This document shows positions 1 to 8,892 of a stretch of 64,000 nt of DNA, piece by piece. The stretch's first letter is position 1. Every line of letters begins with the position of its first letter. The stretch lies in assembly GCF_900103085.1 (NCBI RefSeq), contig NZ_FMWR01000008.1, positions 148,995 to 212,994 on the forward strand. Reading direction: 5' to 3'. A program made the translations under genes and the position numbers. This DNA is from Gilliamella mensalis. GTDB lineage: Bacteria; Pseudomonadota; Gammaproteobacteria; Enterobacterales; Orbaceae. Below the pieces are notes generated by a model that ran no database searches, was not told the origin of the DNA, and was given only the letters and a program-made list of their open reading frames with translations.

Positions 1-1
1 T

Positions 2-280
2 GCGTTAGCCTATATCACACTGGCAGGTTTTAATTTAACTAAAGCCACAGCACATACCAAAGTGTTAAACTTCACTTCAAATTTAGCCGGTTTACTGTTT
101 TTTATTATTGGTGGCGAAGTGATATGGTCAATTGGACTTGTCATGTTAGTTGGTCAATTTATAGGTGCAAGACTTGGCGCTAAGATGGTCATTGCTAAAG
201 GTCGCAAATTAATCAGACCAATGCTAATTACTGTTTCAACGCTTATGAGTATAAAATTAATTTACGAAAACTTCTTTTAA
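2..280 (+). CDS. yfcA: TSUP-family membrane transporter YfcA, C-terminal part (cut by window start)
   Basis: The reading frame is open from base 2 to a TAA at 278-280, so only about the last 92 residues are present. They contain hydrophobic helices and the stretch KATAHTKVLNFTSN, followed by a loop with GARLGAKMVIAKG, which I recognise as the C-terminal half of YfcA, a sulfite-exporter/TauE-SafE (TSUP) family inner-membrane protein. E. coli YfcA ends in the same way. The family moves small anions or sulfur/C2 compounds across the inner membrane; the substrate of YfcA itself is unknown to me. The start and any promoter lie outside the window. Confidence 0.85.
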   Translation, partial: ALAYITLAGFNLTKATAHTKVLNFTSNLAGLLFFIIGGEVIWSIGLVMLVGQFIGARLGAKMVIAKGRKLIRPMLITVSTLMSIKLIYENFF

Positions 281-473
281 TTACTCATCATCCTAATCAT
301 TAATATTTGTTTTTCATCACTATTTTATAGCGCAACAAAATCGTTGTTAAAAACTTTCAGGAAAGCATATGTTTGAGTATAAAAACAATAACAATTATTT
401 ACTTCACTTAAATATGATTTAGTATATATTTGTGTTAAGCAAGATAGTTTGTGTTAAGACATTAACTGATATT

Positions 474-1397
474 ATGAAACTTCAACAACTACGTTATATT
501 TTAGAAATTGCACGTTCAGGCTCAATTAATGAGGCAGCTAAAAATTTGTATATTACACAACCGAGTTTATCAACGGCGGTAAAGGATTTAGAAGCTGAAT
601 TTGGAATTGAAATTTTTGTGCGTACTTCTAAAGGTGTTTCACTTTCTACCGATGGCGTTGAGTTTTTAGGTTATGCTAAACAAGTTTTAGACCAAGCTGA
701 ACTATTGGAACAACACTATTCTAAAAAAGCACCATCTAAACAGTTATGTAGCATATCAACTCAACATTATGCTTTTGCGGTTAATGCCTTTGTTAATCTA
801 ATTAAAAAAAATCATACTGACGAATACGAGTTTACACTCAGAGAAACAAGAACATACGATATTATTACCGATGTCGCAAATTTACGCAGTGAAGTTGGTA
901 TTTTATATTTGACTGATTTTAACCAAAAGGTAATTTTGCGACTACTGAAAGAACATCGATTGACCTTTAATCCACTTTTTGAAGCGCATCCTCATGTATT
1001 TATTAGTACTCATCATCCATTAGCGGAAATGAAGTCATTAACGTTAGATGATTTAGAGGATTATCCTTATCTCTCTTTTGAGCAGGGTGAATATAACTCA
1101 TTTTATTTTTCCGAAGAGATTTTAAGTACGGTTTACCATAAAAAAAGTATTCATGTTAGTGATAGGGCAACGTTATTTAATCTATTGCATGGACTTAATG
1201 GTTATACTATTAGTACAGGGGTTTTAAGTACTGATTTAAATGGCTCTGATATTTTATCAATACCGTTAGATGTAGAAGAAAAAATTTTAATTGGTTGGAT
1301 CACATCGCAAAAAGCTCAATTAAGTCTATCAGCACAAAATTATATTGAGGCGCTTAAAAAGCTCATTGAAGAAGAGTACGGTTTTGAACTCAAGTAA
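474..1397 (+). CDS. LysR-family transcriptional regulator
   Basis: A 307-residue protein begins MKLQQLRYILEIARSGS, the classical LysR winged-helix N-terminus. Residues about 5-65 form the helix-turn-helix (INEAAKNLYITQPSLSTAVKDLE) and the rest resembles the periplasmic-binding-like effector domain. I chose the ATG at 474 over a GTG at 432 because LysR proteins begin about there and the upstream residues look non-coding. Neighbours do not reveal the regulon: the gene is flanked by a TSUP transporter in the same direction and by rpsO, and a regulator-transporter pairing is only a guess. The ligand cannot be read from the sequence. Confidence 0.85.
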   Translation: MKLQQLRYILEIARSGSINEAAKNLYITQPSLSTAVKDLEAEFGIEIFVRTSKGVSLSTDGVEFLGYAKQVLDQAELLEQHYSKKAPSKQLCSISTQHYAFAVNAFVNLIKKNHTDEYEFTLRETRTYDIITDVANLRSEVGILYLTDFNQKVILRLLKEHRLTFNPLFEAHPHVFISTHHPLAEMKSLTLDDLEDYPYLSFEQGEYNSFYFSEEILSTVYHKKSIHVSDRATLFNLLHGLNGYTISTGVLSTDLNGSDILSIPLDVEEKILIGWITSQKAQLSLSAQNYIEALKKLIEEEYGFELK

Positions 1398-1424
1398 ATC
1401 CTACTATTAACTAAATAAATCGAA

Positions 1425-1452
1425 TTGCTATTTTAATAAATTTCAGTATAAT
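1425..1452 (+). promoter_or_regulatory. Sigma-70 promoter of rpsO
   Basis: TTGCTA at 1425-1430 and a perfect TATAAT at 1447-1452 are separated by 16 bp. The expected transcript starts near 1459, at the edge of a perfect palindrome. Confidence 0.7.
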
Positions 1453-1459
1453 TACGCAG

Positions 1460-1518
1460 TTCATATAGAACTATATGAAAAATAGCGAGGAGTGTCTGAA
1501 TTAGAGATCGGTCACTCC
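1460..1518 (+). promoter_or_regulatory. rpsO leader with palindrome and hairpin
   Basis: The leader holds a 20-bp palindrome TTCATATAGAACTATATGAA (1460-1479) and then a hairpin GGAGTG (1489-1494) / CACTCC (1513-1518) some 30 bases before the rpsO start codon. In E. coli, S15 represses its own mRNA through a pseudoknot in this region. A comparable autoregulatory structure is plausible here but not shown; no primary-sequence match to the E. coli site is claimed. Confidence 0.4.
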
Positions 1519-1548
1519 ACATTTTATTTTGATTTTAAGAGGTTTGTT

Positions 1549-1818
1549 ATGTCTCTAACTGTAGAAACTAAAGCGAAAATTGTTGCTGAATATGGTCGTG
1601 ATGCTAAAGATACTGGTTCAACTGAAGTTCAAGTTGCTCTTTTAACTGCGCGTATTAATGATTTACAAGGTCATTTTTCTGAGCATAAAAAAGATCACCA
1701 TAGCCGTCGTGGTCTATTACGTATGGTATCTAGCCGTCGTAAATTATTAGATTATTTACGTCGTAAGGATATTGAACGTTATAACCAATTAATTAAAAAA
1801 CTAGGTTTACGTCGCTAA
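1549..1818 (+). CDS. rpsO: 30S ribosomal protein S15
   Basis: An 89-residue protein ([20 protein letters not shown]...) of exactly the E. coli length. S15 binds 16S rRNA in the platform of the small subunit. The conserved [25 protein letters not shown] segment, which contacts rRNA, is intact. The reading frame is open upstream to 1492, but that part overlaps the leader hairpin, and the ATG at 1549 (preceded by AAGAGG) gives the standard N-terminus. It is followed by a strong terminator and then by pnp, as in E. coli. Confidence 0.97.
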   Translation: MSLTVETKAKIVAEYGRDAKDTGSTEVQVALLTARINDLQGHFSEHKKDHHSRRGLLRMVSSRRKLLDYLRRKDIERYNQLIKKLGLRR

Positions 1819-1833
1819 TTAATAATCTACTTG

Positions 1834-1856
1834 AAAAGAGGCTTAGGCCTCTTTTT
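1834..1856 (+). terminator. Rho-independent terminator after rpsO
   Basis: A 9-bp stem AAAAGAGGC/GCCTCTTTT with a TTAG loop runs straight into a T-rich tract. It lies 15 bases after the rpsO stop codon and separates rpsO from the pnp promoter. Confidence 0.85.
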
Positions 1857-1858
1857 CG

Positions 1859-1886
1859 TTGTGAAAAATTGATGCTCTGATATAAT
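1859..1886 (+). promoter_or_regulatory. Probable pnp promoter
   Basis: TTGTGA at 1859-1864 and an extended -10 (TGA-TATAAT, 1878-1886) are spaced 16 bp apart. The promoter sits between the rpsO terminator and the pnp leader hairpin. Confidence 0.5.
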
Positions 1887-1951
1887 ACTGAGCTAAAAAA
1901 ATTAATATTTTATGTTAATTCAATAAAATAAAGATTATATCTCATGTTTCG

Positions 1952-1998
1952 CGCGACTAATGAGAGCTCTATAATTTATAGATTTGTCATTAGTCGTG
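1952..1998 (+). promoter_or_regulatory. pnp leader hairpin (candidate RNase III/PNPase autoregulation site)
   Basis: CGACTAATGA (1954-1963) pairs perfectly with TCATTAGTCG (1987-1996), extended by flanking pairs, and an inner CTATAA/TTATAG stem fills the loop. In E. coli the pnp leader forms a long hairpin that RNase III cuts and PNPase then degrades, repressing its own synthesis. The position is right for the same control; function is inferred. Confidence 0.5.
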
Positions 1999-2126
1999 AC
2001 AGTGAAATAATCTTTTTGTTGAATATATCCCCACATTGTTGAAGAGAGTATCAATAAGCGCAGTGTAATAGTGCGTCCTGTCGAAATATCAAACTTCAAC
2101 ATAATAAATAACAAGAGGACATTATT

Positions 2127-4241
2127 TTGTTTAATCCGACATATCAAAAATTTCAATATGGTCGTCATACTGTGACTTTAGAAACCGGTATTATGGCACG
2201 TCAGGCAACAGCAGCTGTTATGGTTAATATGGATGACACCGCTGTATTTGTTACAGTTGTTGCCGATAAAAAAGTGAAAGAAGGTCAAGATTTCTTCCCA
2301 CTAACAGTTAATTACCAAGAACGAACCTATGCTGCTGGTCGTATTCCTGGTGGTTTTTTTAAACGAGAAGGTCGCCCAAGTGAAGGTGAAACCTTAATTG
2401 CACGTTTGATTGACCGCCCACTTCGCCCATTATTTCCAGAAGGATTTGTTAATGAAATCCAAATTATTGCAACAGTTGTTTCCGTTAATCCTGATGTGAG
2501 CCCAGACTTAGTTGCTATGATCGGCGCTTCTGCTGCGCTTTGCTTATCTGGTGTACCATTCCATGGTCCTATCGGTGCTGCACGTGTCGGCTTTATCAAT
2601 GATGAATTTGTATTAAATCCATCAGTAAAAGAGCTTGCAACGAGTCGTTTAGATTTAGTTGTTGCAGGAACTAAAAGTGCAGTATTAATGGTTGAATCTG
2701 AAGCTGATCTACTGACTGAAGATCAAATGTTAGCTGCAGTAGTGTTTGGTCATGAACAACAACAAGTTGTTATTGATAATATCAATGAATTTGTAGGAAA
2801 AGCCAATTGTGAAAAATGGGATTGGGTAGCGCCAGCTAAAAATGAAGCGCTATATAATACTATTGTTGAACTCGCTAAAGAGCGCCTAGGAGAGGCTTAT
2901 CGTATCACTGAAAAACAAGCGCGCTATGCTCAAATTGATTTAATCAAAGAAGAAGTATTAGCAGCACTAAAAGAACAGAATGAAGAATTAGATGAAAACG
3001 AAGTTATCAATATCATCGTCGATTTAGAAAGCCAAATTGTTCGTAAGCGTGTCATTGCTGGTGAGCCACGTATTGATGGTCGCGAAAAAGATATGATTCG
3101 TGCGCTTGATATCCGTACAGGTGTTTTACCAAGAACACATGGTAGTGCTTTGTTTACTCGTGGAGAAACCCAAGCATTAGTTACTGCAACTTTAGGGACA
3201 GAGCGTGATGCTCAGATTATTGATGAATTAACGGGTGAATATACTGAACGTTTCTTACTTCATTACAATTTTCCACCCTATTCTGTTGGTGAAACTGGCA
3301 TGGTTGGATCACCAAAACGCCGTGAAATTGGTCATGGTCGTTTAGCTAAACGTGGTGTTGCAGCCGTAATGCCAAGTCGTGAAGAATTTCCATACACTGT
3401 CCGCGTTGTGTCAGAAATTACCGAATCAAATGGTTCATCTTCAATGGCTTCTGTTTGTGGTGCTTCACTTGCTCTAATGGATGCTGGTGTGCCAATTAAG
3501 TCATCGGTTGCTGGTATTGCGATGGGGCTGGTAAAAGAAGGCGAGCAGTTTGTGGTATTGTCAGATATTCTTGGTGATGAAGACCACCTTGGTGATATGG
3601 ACTTTAAAGTAGCAGGTACACGTGAAGGTGTTAGTGCATTACAAATGGATATCAAAATTGAAGGTATCACTAAAGAAATTATGCAAGTGGCACTTAATCA
3701 AGCGAAAGGCGCACGTTTACACATTTTAGGTGTAATGGAACAAGCAATTAATAAACCTCGTCAAGAAATATCAGAATTTGCACCACGTATTTATACAATG
3801 AACGTAAATCCAGATAAAATCCGCGATATTATCGGTAAAGGTGGCGCAACTATTCGAGCCTTAACTGAAGAAACAGGAACAACTATTGAAATTACTGACG
3901 ATGGTACAGTTAAAATTGCCGCTTCAGATGGTAATAAAGCGAAAGATGCCATGGCGCGTATTACTAATTTAGTTGCTGATGTCGAAATTGGTAAAATTTA
4001 TGCAGGAAAAGTAACTCGAATTGTTGATTTTGGTGCTTTTGTATCTGTTATTGGTGGAAAAGAAGGACTTGTCCATGTTTCTCAAATTGCTGATCATCGA
4101 GTCGAAAAAGTGGCTGATTATCTAAAAGTAGGACAAGAAGTAAATGTTAAAGTACTTGAAATTGATCGCCAAGGCAGAATCCGTTTGAGTATGAAAGATG
4201 CTGTTGAGCCGGTAGCAGAAGTTGCTCCAACAGCCGAATAA
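2127..4241 (+). CDS. pnp: Polyribonucleotide nucleotidyltransferase (PNPase)
   Basis: This 704-residue 3'-5' phosphorolytic exoribonuclease is a core member of the RNA degradosome. Domains run in family order: first RNase PH fold (about 10-220), helical linker, second RNase PH fold (about 310-545), KH (about 550-610, [21 protein letters not shown]) and S1 (about 620-690, [18 protein letters not shown]). The start is TTG at 2127, preceded by AAGAGGA; the E. coli gene also starts with TTG, and the N-terminus ([20 protein letters not shown]) matches that choice. It is probably cotranscribed with nlpI. Confidence 0.97.
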   Translation: MFNPTYQKFQYGRHTVTLETGIMARQATAAVMVNMDDTAVFVTVVADKKVKEGQDFFPLTVNYQERTYAAGRIPGGFFKREGRPSEGETLIARLIDRPLRPLFPEGFVNEIQIIATVVSVNPDVSPDLVAMIGASAALCLSGVPFHGPIGAARVGFINDEFVLNPSVKELATSRLDLVVAGTKSAVLMVESEADLLTEDQMLAAVVFGHEQQQVVIDNINEFVGKANCEKWDWVAPAKNEALYNTIVELAKERLGEAYRITEKQARYAQIDLIKEEVLAALKEQNEELDENEVINIIVDLESQIVRKRVIAGEPRIDGREKDMIRALDIRTGVLPRTHGSALFTRGETQALVTATLGTERDAQIIDELTGEYTERFLLHYNFPPYSVGETGMVGSPKRREIGHGRLAKRGVAAVMPSREEFPYTVRVVSEITESNGSSSMASVCGASLALMDAGVPIKSSVAGIAMGLVKEGEQFVVLSDILGDEDHLGDMDFKVAGTREGVSALQMDIKIEGITKEIMQVALNQAKGARLHILGVMEQAINKPRQEISEFAPRIYTMNVNPDKIRDIIGKGGATIRALTEETGTTIEITDDGTVKIAASDGNKAKDAMARITNLVADVEIGKIYAGKVTRIVDFGAFVSVIGGKEGLVHVSQIADHRVEKVADYLKVGQEVNVKVLEIDRQGRIRLSMKDAVEPVAEVAPTAE

Positions 4242-4266
4242 AAGTATTATTCACTAGGGGATAAAA

Positions 4267-5127
4267 GTGGGATTATTCAACCTGAGAACTGTATACTGCT
4301 TTTTGCTAGCCGTTATTCTTTTGTCGGGTTGTTCTAACTCCCAGCTTTTGCTGGCTGTGCCTGAGCAAGTTTCATATGATGATGAATTAAAAATTGCTCA
4401 AATCAGCCAACAGTTATCACGAAAAGATCTTGATACTGTAACGCAAATGCAACTCATCTTTGAGCGCGGTATTACTTACGATTCACTAGGTTTTAAAGCC
4501 TTTGCACAAAGCGATTTTTCGTATTTATTAAATTTCAATCCTGAAGTTCCCGATATCTATAATTTTTTGGGGACTTATGCGCTTAGAGAAGGTAACTTTG
4601 ATGAAGCTTTAACGTCATTTAATACAGCCTTAGAGCTAGATCCTACTTATGCTTATGCCTACTTAAATCGGGCAATTGCGTTATATCGCACGGGGCATTA
4701 TCAAGCTGCTGAGCAAGATGCATTGCAGTTTTATCAATATGATGTGAATGATCCTCTTAGAATTTTATGGCTTTATCTGATTGAGCAGGAAAACGACAAT
4801 AAAGTTGCCAAAAACGAGCTACAAAAACGTTATGATCTGATTAATGACAAAACGATATATAGTGGCAATATTATTGCATTTTATTTAGGTCAAATAAGCG
4901 AGTCTAAATTAATGCAGAACCTTCAACAAGGTGTAGAAGATAATCGGCAGTTAGCTGAACGCCTTTGTGAAGCCTACTTTTACTTAGGTAAATACTATCA
5001 AAGTAAAGGTGACAACGAGCGTGCCAAAATGTTATTTAAATATGCTTTAGCCAATAATATTTATAACTTTGTTGAACATCAACAGGCACTCTACGAAATA
5101 AAGTTACTTGAAGAAAAAGAAAAGTAA
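4267..5127 (+). CDS. nlpI: Lipoprotein NlpI, TPR outer-membrane adaptor
   Basis: A 286-residue protein with a lipoprotein signal (hydrophobic stretch ending LLSGC, so Cys about residue 19 would be acylated). Tetratricopeptide repeats follow, including NFLGTYALREGNFDEALTSFNTALELDPTYAYAYLNRAIALY. NlpI is a periplasmic-facing outer-membrane adaptor that scaffolds murein hydrolases and the Prc protease. The start is GTG at 4267 with a GGGG ribosome-binding site just upstream. It lies 25 bp after pnp and before deaD, the E. coli gene order, so an operon with pnp is likely. Confidence 0.93.
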   Translation: MGLFNLRTVYCFLLAVILLSGCSNSQLLLAVPEQVSYDDELKIAQISQQLSRKDLDTVTQMQLIFERGITYDSLGFKAFAQSDFSYLLNFNPEVPDIYNFLGTYALREGNFDEALTSFNTALELDPTYAYAYLNRAIALYRTGHYQAAEQDALQFYQYDVNDPLRILWLYLIEQENDNKVAKNELQKRYDLINDKTIYSGNIIAFYLGQISESKLMQNLQQGVEDNRQLAERLCEAYFYLGKYYQSKGDNERAKMLFKYALANNIYNFVEHQQALYEIKLLEEKEK

Positions 5128-5482
5128 CAAGGGTCATGCCAGTTTTAAAAGTGAAAATATTGTTATAGCGTAGTTCTGATTTGCTAAATAATATGTACTC
5201 AACATAAGATAATGCAGTGAGTTTTATCTCCGATTATATAAACATCATTAACCTTTAAATTTATGCTGTTTTTATACTAGTTAGTTGTTGAGTCAATATT
5301 GGCAGTTAGTTATTGGGGTGAGTTGTAAATTTTCAATTTAGTGAGCTGGCATAAATTTATATCTGCTTTATTTGTTTCAGCAAAAATAAGATAAATTTTA
5401 ATTAATATTAGTTAATCATTATCAATCTTTTTGCTAACTAAACAAGCAAGCTTATATATTCAAAATTTTTAAGCGAGTTTAC
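5128..5482. other. Intergenic region upstream of deaD, no gene seen
   Basis: These 355 bp are AT-rich and hold no credible reading frame. A long untranslated leader is common in front of cold-shock RNA helicase genes, which could explain the length, but I see no decisive promoter or RNA structure. Confidence 0.4.
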
Positions 5483-7249
5483 ATGACAAAAGACATTTCT
5501 TTTATTGACCTTGGTTTATCCGAGGATATTCTTAATGCATTAAATGATCTTGGTTTTAACAAACCATCACCAATCCAATCTGAATGTATACCTCTATTAT
5601 TAGCAGGTAACGATGTATTGGGTATGGCACAAACAGGTAGTGGCAAAACAGCGGCATTTTCAATTCCTTTTCTAATGAACATTGATGCAAGCTTAAAAGC
5701 ACCACAACTTTTAGTTCTAGCTCCAACACGTGAGCTGGCTATGCAAGTTGCTGATGCTTGCTCTGAATATTCAAAATATATGAAAGGAGTAAAAGTACTA
5801 GCTTTATATGGCGGGCAGCGTTATGACGTGCAATTACGAGCGTTAAAACAAGGGCCACAAATTGTGGTTGGTACACCAGGGCGTTTGCTTGATCACTTAA
5901 ATCGTAAAACATTGGATCTTTCCAATTTGAAAGGTTTAGTGCTTGATGAAGCTGACGAAATGTTAAGAATGGGCTTTATTGATGATGTTGAAAGCATCAT
6001 GGCAACGATTCCCGAAAATCATCAAACAGCATTATTTTCAGCAACGATGCCTGCACCAATTCGTCGTATTACTAAACGATTTATGCATAATCCTAAAGAA
6101 GTTCAAATTAAAGGAACCAAACAAACGGCACCTGATATTGATCAAAGCTATTGGCTTGTTCGAGGTATGCGTAAAAATGAAGCGATTGTTCGCTTTTTAG
6201 AAGCAGAAGATTTTGACGCAGCAATTATTTTTGTTCGAACAAAATCAGCAACTTTGGATGTGGCAGAAGTGCTTGAAAAACATGGTTATAGTTGTGCCGC
6301 TTTAAATGGCGATATGACACAACAATTGCGTGAACAAACATTAGATCGTTTACGTAATGGTCGATTAGATATTTTAATTGCAACTGATGTTGCAGCTCGT
6401 GGTTTGGATGTAGAGCGTATTAGTTTGGTTATCAATTATGATATTACCTTAGATTCTGAATCTTATGTGCATCGTATCGGACGAACAGGTCGAGCAGGTC
6501 GAGCAGGTCGCGCTATTTTATTTGTTGATAGCCGTGAACGTCGCTTGCTCAAAAATATCGAACAAACGATCAAAAAACCGATTCCTGAAGTTGGCTTACC
6601 ATCTAAAGAGCTGCTCGAAAAACGTCGTTTAGCTAAATTTACGGAGCAAGTCCAAAAACAGTTAGAGAGTAGTGATTTAGATCAATACCAAAATTTATTA
6701 GCGCAAATACAAGCCGAAAGTGGTGCTGATCTTGAAACAATTGCAACTGCATTGCTCAAATTAGCACAAGGTGAACGTCCATTGATTCTTCCACCTGATC
6801 CGGTATTTAAACCATCACGCGATAGTCGTGATCGTGATAATCGTGGTGGTGAGCGCCGTTTACGAGGAGACAATCGTGAAGCACCAAAGCGTCGTGAACG
6901 CCGAGATGTGGGTGATATGGATATGTACCGTATCGAAATTGGTAAAGAAAACGGTGTTGAAGTGCGTCATATTGTTGGAGCAATTGCCAATGAGGCCGAT
7001 ATTAGTAGCCGTTATATTGGTAATATCAAGCTTTATGATACTTATTCAACCGTTGAGTTACCAAAAGGCATGCCGAAAGATATATTAAAACACTTTGAAA
7101 AGGTAAGAGTGCTTAATCAACCAATGAAGATGAGCCTAGTTAATGGCACAATGTCCGAACCTAAGCGAGGTCGTAAAGGTAATAAATCTGATACATCTGA
7201 TAAAGGATTTGCTAAAAAACGAGGTCGTCCTTCAGCACCTAAATTTTAA
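5483..7249 (+). CDS. deaD: Cold-shock DEAD-box RNA helicase DeaD/CsdA
   Basis: A 588-residue ATP-dependent RNA helicase acting in ribosome assembly and mRNA decay at low temperature. It has the Q motif ([13 protein letters not shown]), Walker A ([10 protein letters not shown]), [14 protein letters not shown], and helicase-C motifs ([31 protein letters not shown]). A DbpA/CsdA-type RNA-binding fold follows (about 480-555, [38 protein letters not shown]), then a basic tail. The E. coli protein is about 40 residues longer because of its RGG-rich tail, which is short here. The gene follows nlpI as in E. coli. Confidence 0.97.
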   Translation: MTKDISFIDLGLSEDILNALNDLGFNKPSPIQSECIPLLLAGNDVLGMAQTGSGKTAAFSIPFLMNIDASLKAPQLLVLAPTRELAMQVADACSEYSKYMKGVKVLALYGGQRYDVQLRALKQGPQIVVGTPGRLLDHLNRKTLDLSNLKGLVLDEADEMLRMGFIDDVESIMATIPENHQTALFSATMPAPIRRITKRFMHNPKEVQIKGTKQTAPDIDQSYWLVRGMRKNEAIVRFLEAEDFDAAIIFVRTKSATLDVAEVLEKHGYSCAALNGDMTQQLREQTLDRLRNGRLDILIATDVAARGLDVERISLVINYDITLDSESYVHRIGRTGRAGRAGRAILFVDSRERRLLKNIEQTIKKPIPEVGLPSKELLEKRRLAKFTEQVQKQLESSDLDQYQNLLAQIQAESGADLETIATALLKLAQGERPLILPPDPVFKPSRDSRDRDNRGGERRLRGDNREAPKRRERRDVGDMDMYRIEIGKENGVEVRHIVGAIANEADISSRYIGNIKLYDTYSTVELPKGMPKDILKHFEKVRVLNQPMKMSLVNGTMSEPKRGRKGNKSDTSDKGFAKKRGRPSAPKF

Positions 7250-7256
7250 TGATATG

Positions 7257-7281
7257 ACCTCTGCCGTCAGGCAGAGGTTTG
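7257..7281 (+). terminator. Rho-independent terminator after deaD
   Basis: Stem ACCTCTGCC/GGCAGAGGT with a four-base GTCA loop, followed by TTTGTT, starts eight bases after the deaD stop codon. Confidence 0.8.
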
Positions 7282-7482
7282 TTCACTTCACCCGATTTAT
7301 CCTACCTCTAACAAAGTAATTTGGCGTTATATACTGCTAACATTTATTCAGAAAACTAATTATATGGCTGGTCGGAATACTTCGGGTTGTTTACACTTCA
7401 TGATGAAAATAATCATCTAAAAAGCTCATAAAACGTTTTACCTGTAATCGCTTAAACTTTTAGTTTTCTATCTTTTGAATGA

Positions 7483-7662
7483 CTCATTATTTGCGGATTA
7501 TGGCACATCGCCATTAAAGTACGTATTACGCTTTTGACTTACCCATTTATTTTAGGGCTGGTTGGTTTTGTGTATTTCTAATGGATACGATGGCGAGCGC
7601 ACGTTTTAACCAATGAACGATGGCAAAGTCTCAATTTATCCCGAAACGGTATAGAATCCTGA
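7483..7662 (+). pseudogene. Remnant of a small membrane-protein gene (one internal stop)
   Basis: The frame opened at 7483 reads IICGLWHIAIKVRITLLTYP, continues FILGLVGFVYF, meets a TAA at 7579-7581, and resumes WIRWRAHVLTNERWQSLNLS before a TGA at 7660-7662. A hydrophobic segment followed by a basic, tryptophan-rich stretch in one frame on both sides of the stop looks like decayed coding sequence. I do not recognise the family. The 3' end merges with a dispersed repeat also found near 28.4, 58.1 and 58.3 kb. The rest of the 7250-8126 gap shows nothing I can name. Confidence 0.35.
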
Positions 7663-7697
7663 ATATTTTTTACAAAAAATATAACCTAAAAGGTGAA
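7644..7697 (-). repeat. Dispersed repeat, copy 1 (core TGTAAAAAATATTCAGGA)
   Basis: Read on the minus strand this matches the repeats at 58.1 and 58.3 kb: a TTTTAGGTTATATTTTTT-like start, then GTAAAAAATATTCAGGA, then TCTATACCGTTT. A shorter copy lies at 28429-28466 (minus) and a core-only copy at 63633-63655. Confidence 0.6.
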
Positions 7698-8126
7698 TAG
7701 TTGGGTAAATATCCGATAGTGAGCACGCAACTCATCTAGAAAATGATGCTATCTGTTCTTGTGTTTTATATTCAATAGCAGTCATGTTATTGAATGTTTA
7801 ATGAGATCTTTCAGTGCTATAAATAGTTGGACGATTAGCCATAAATATAAAGTAGTTAGCCAAATCAGAGACGTGATTTTTTATAGTATAAACACCGTAT
7901 CGCTTGTTTGGGGGAGACGGCGTTATACAGTCGATTTTCAAATTACGGTAAACAACGCGAATAATTCCGATATATGACTTAAAAACTCAATCAAAATTTG
8001 TTAAAGCGGTTAGTTATCGAGTTATTATAAATAACAAAACTAAAACAAAACAGAGTTAGCACTTTGCCCTAAGTGATGATAGAGAGTATACTACTAGCAA
8101 TATTAATGGCTAAACAGAGGTGTAGC

Positions 8127-8423
8127 ATGACAGATTCTTTAAACAAATGTAAAGCAAACGAAACAGCAGCATGCTGTTGTGTGGATGTTGGTACAATCAT
8201 TGACAACGAAGATTGTAGCGCTGAATATGAGCGTGTTTTTGCGACAGAATCTGAAGCTCAACAAAAGTTGGCATCATTAACACAAGCCGCCAAAGATGTT
8301 GAAACCGAGCCTTGCAAAATTGAAAGTAATATTGAAAAAATTAATGATGGTTTTAAATTATCAGTAAAATTCACTTTTTGCTGTGGTGCAGAATCCATGA
8401 TTTTTCAATTAAAATTACGTTAA
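8127..8423 (+). CDS. yfcZ: YfcZ/YiiS-family protein (DUF406)
   Basis: A 98-residue cysteine-rich protein that matches E. coli YfcZ almost end to end: the CCCVDVGTIIDNEDCSAEY motif near the start, a central EPCKIE, and the end AESMIFQLKLR. The function is not established. The ATG at 8127 follows AGAGG; an upstream in-frame start at 8073 gives a tail with no counterpart in the family. It stands just ahead of sixA; both belong to the fad-region neighbourhood in E. coli, where fadIJ lie between them. Confidence 0.88.
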   Translation: MTDSLNKCKANETAACCCVDVGTIIDNEDCSAEYERVFATESEAQQKLASLTQAAKDVETEPCKIESNIEKINDGFKLSVKFTFCCGAESMIFQLKLR

Positions 8424-8433
8424 TTAAATATTG

Positions 8434-8892
8434 ATGAAAGTTTGTATTATGAGACATGGTGAAGCAGGATTTTCTGCTTCATCCGATTCAAGTCGAACAT
8501 TAACAGATTATGGTATTATTCAGTCAAATCAAGCTGGAATATGGCTTAAACAGCAGGATTATCAATTTGATTTTGGCTTAGTGAGTCCTTATCTCCGAGC
8601 ACAACAAACATTGACTGAATTATCATCGCATGTTCATGTTGAAAAAGTTGAAACTAATCAATTTTTAGTGCCCGGTGGTAGCCCATCTCATATTGTTGAC
8701 GTATTAACATTATTGTTAGCTGATGGGGTTGATAATGTGATCGTGGTGTCGCATTTGCCATTGGTGGGATATTTAGTTAATGAACTGTGCCCGCAAGTTT
8801 CTCCGCCTATGTTTCCTACTGCTGCCATTGCTTGTATTAATTTATTGCCAGACTCTGCAGGAAAGCTTGAATGGTTTCATCAAGTGGAGTAA
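8434..8892 (+). CDS. sixA: Phosphohistidine phosphatase SixA
   Basis: A 152-residue histidine-phosphatase-fold protein with the catalytic RHG motif (IMRHGEAG, His8), SPYLRAQQTL, and the second histidine motif VVSHLPLVGYLVNELCP. SixA dephosphorylates phosphohistidine, with the nitrogen-PTS protein NPr/ArcB as reported targets. TTG at 8431 directly precedes the ATG at 8434, and I take the ATG. The 3' end overlaps the recB start by 22 bases, so translational coupling to recB is likely. Confidence 0.92.
   Translation: MKVCIMRHGEAGFSASSDSSRTLTDYGIIQSNQAGIWLKQQDYQFDFGLVSPYLRAQQTLTELSSHVHVEKVETNQFLVPGGSPSHIVDVLTLLLADGVDNVIVVSHLPLVGYLVNELCPQVSPPMFPTAAIACINLLPDSAGKLEWFHQVE

Noticed and set aside
1935..2168. 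77-codon minus-strand frame over the pnp leader
   Set aside because: It antisenses the leader hairpin and the pnp start; the symmetry of the hairpin explains the open frame.
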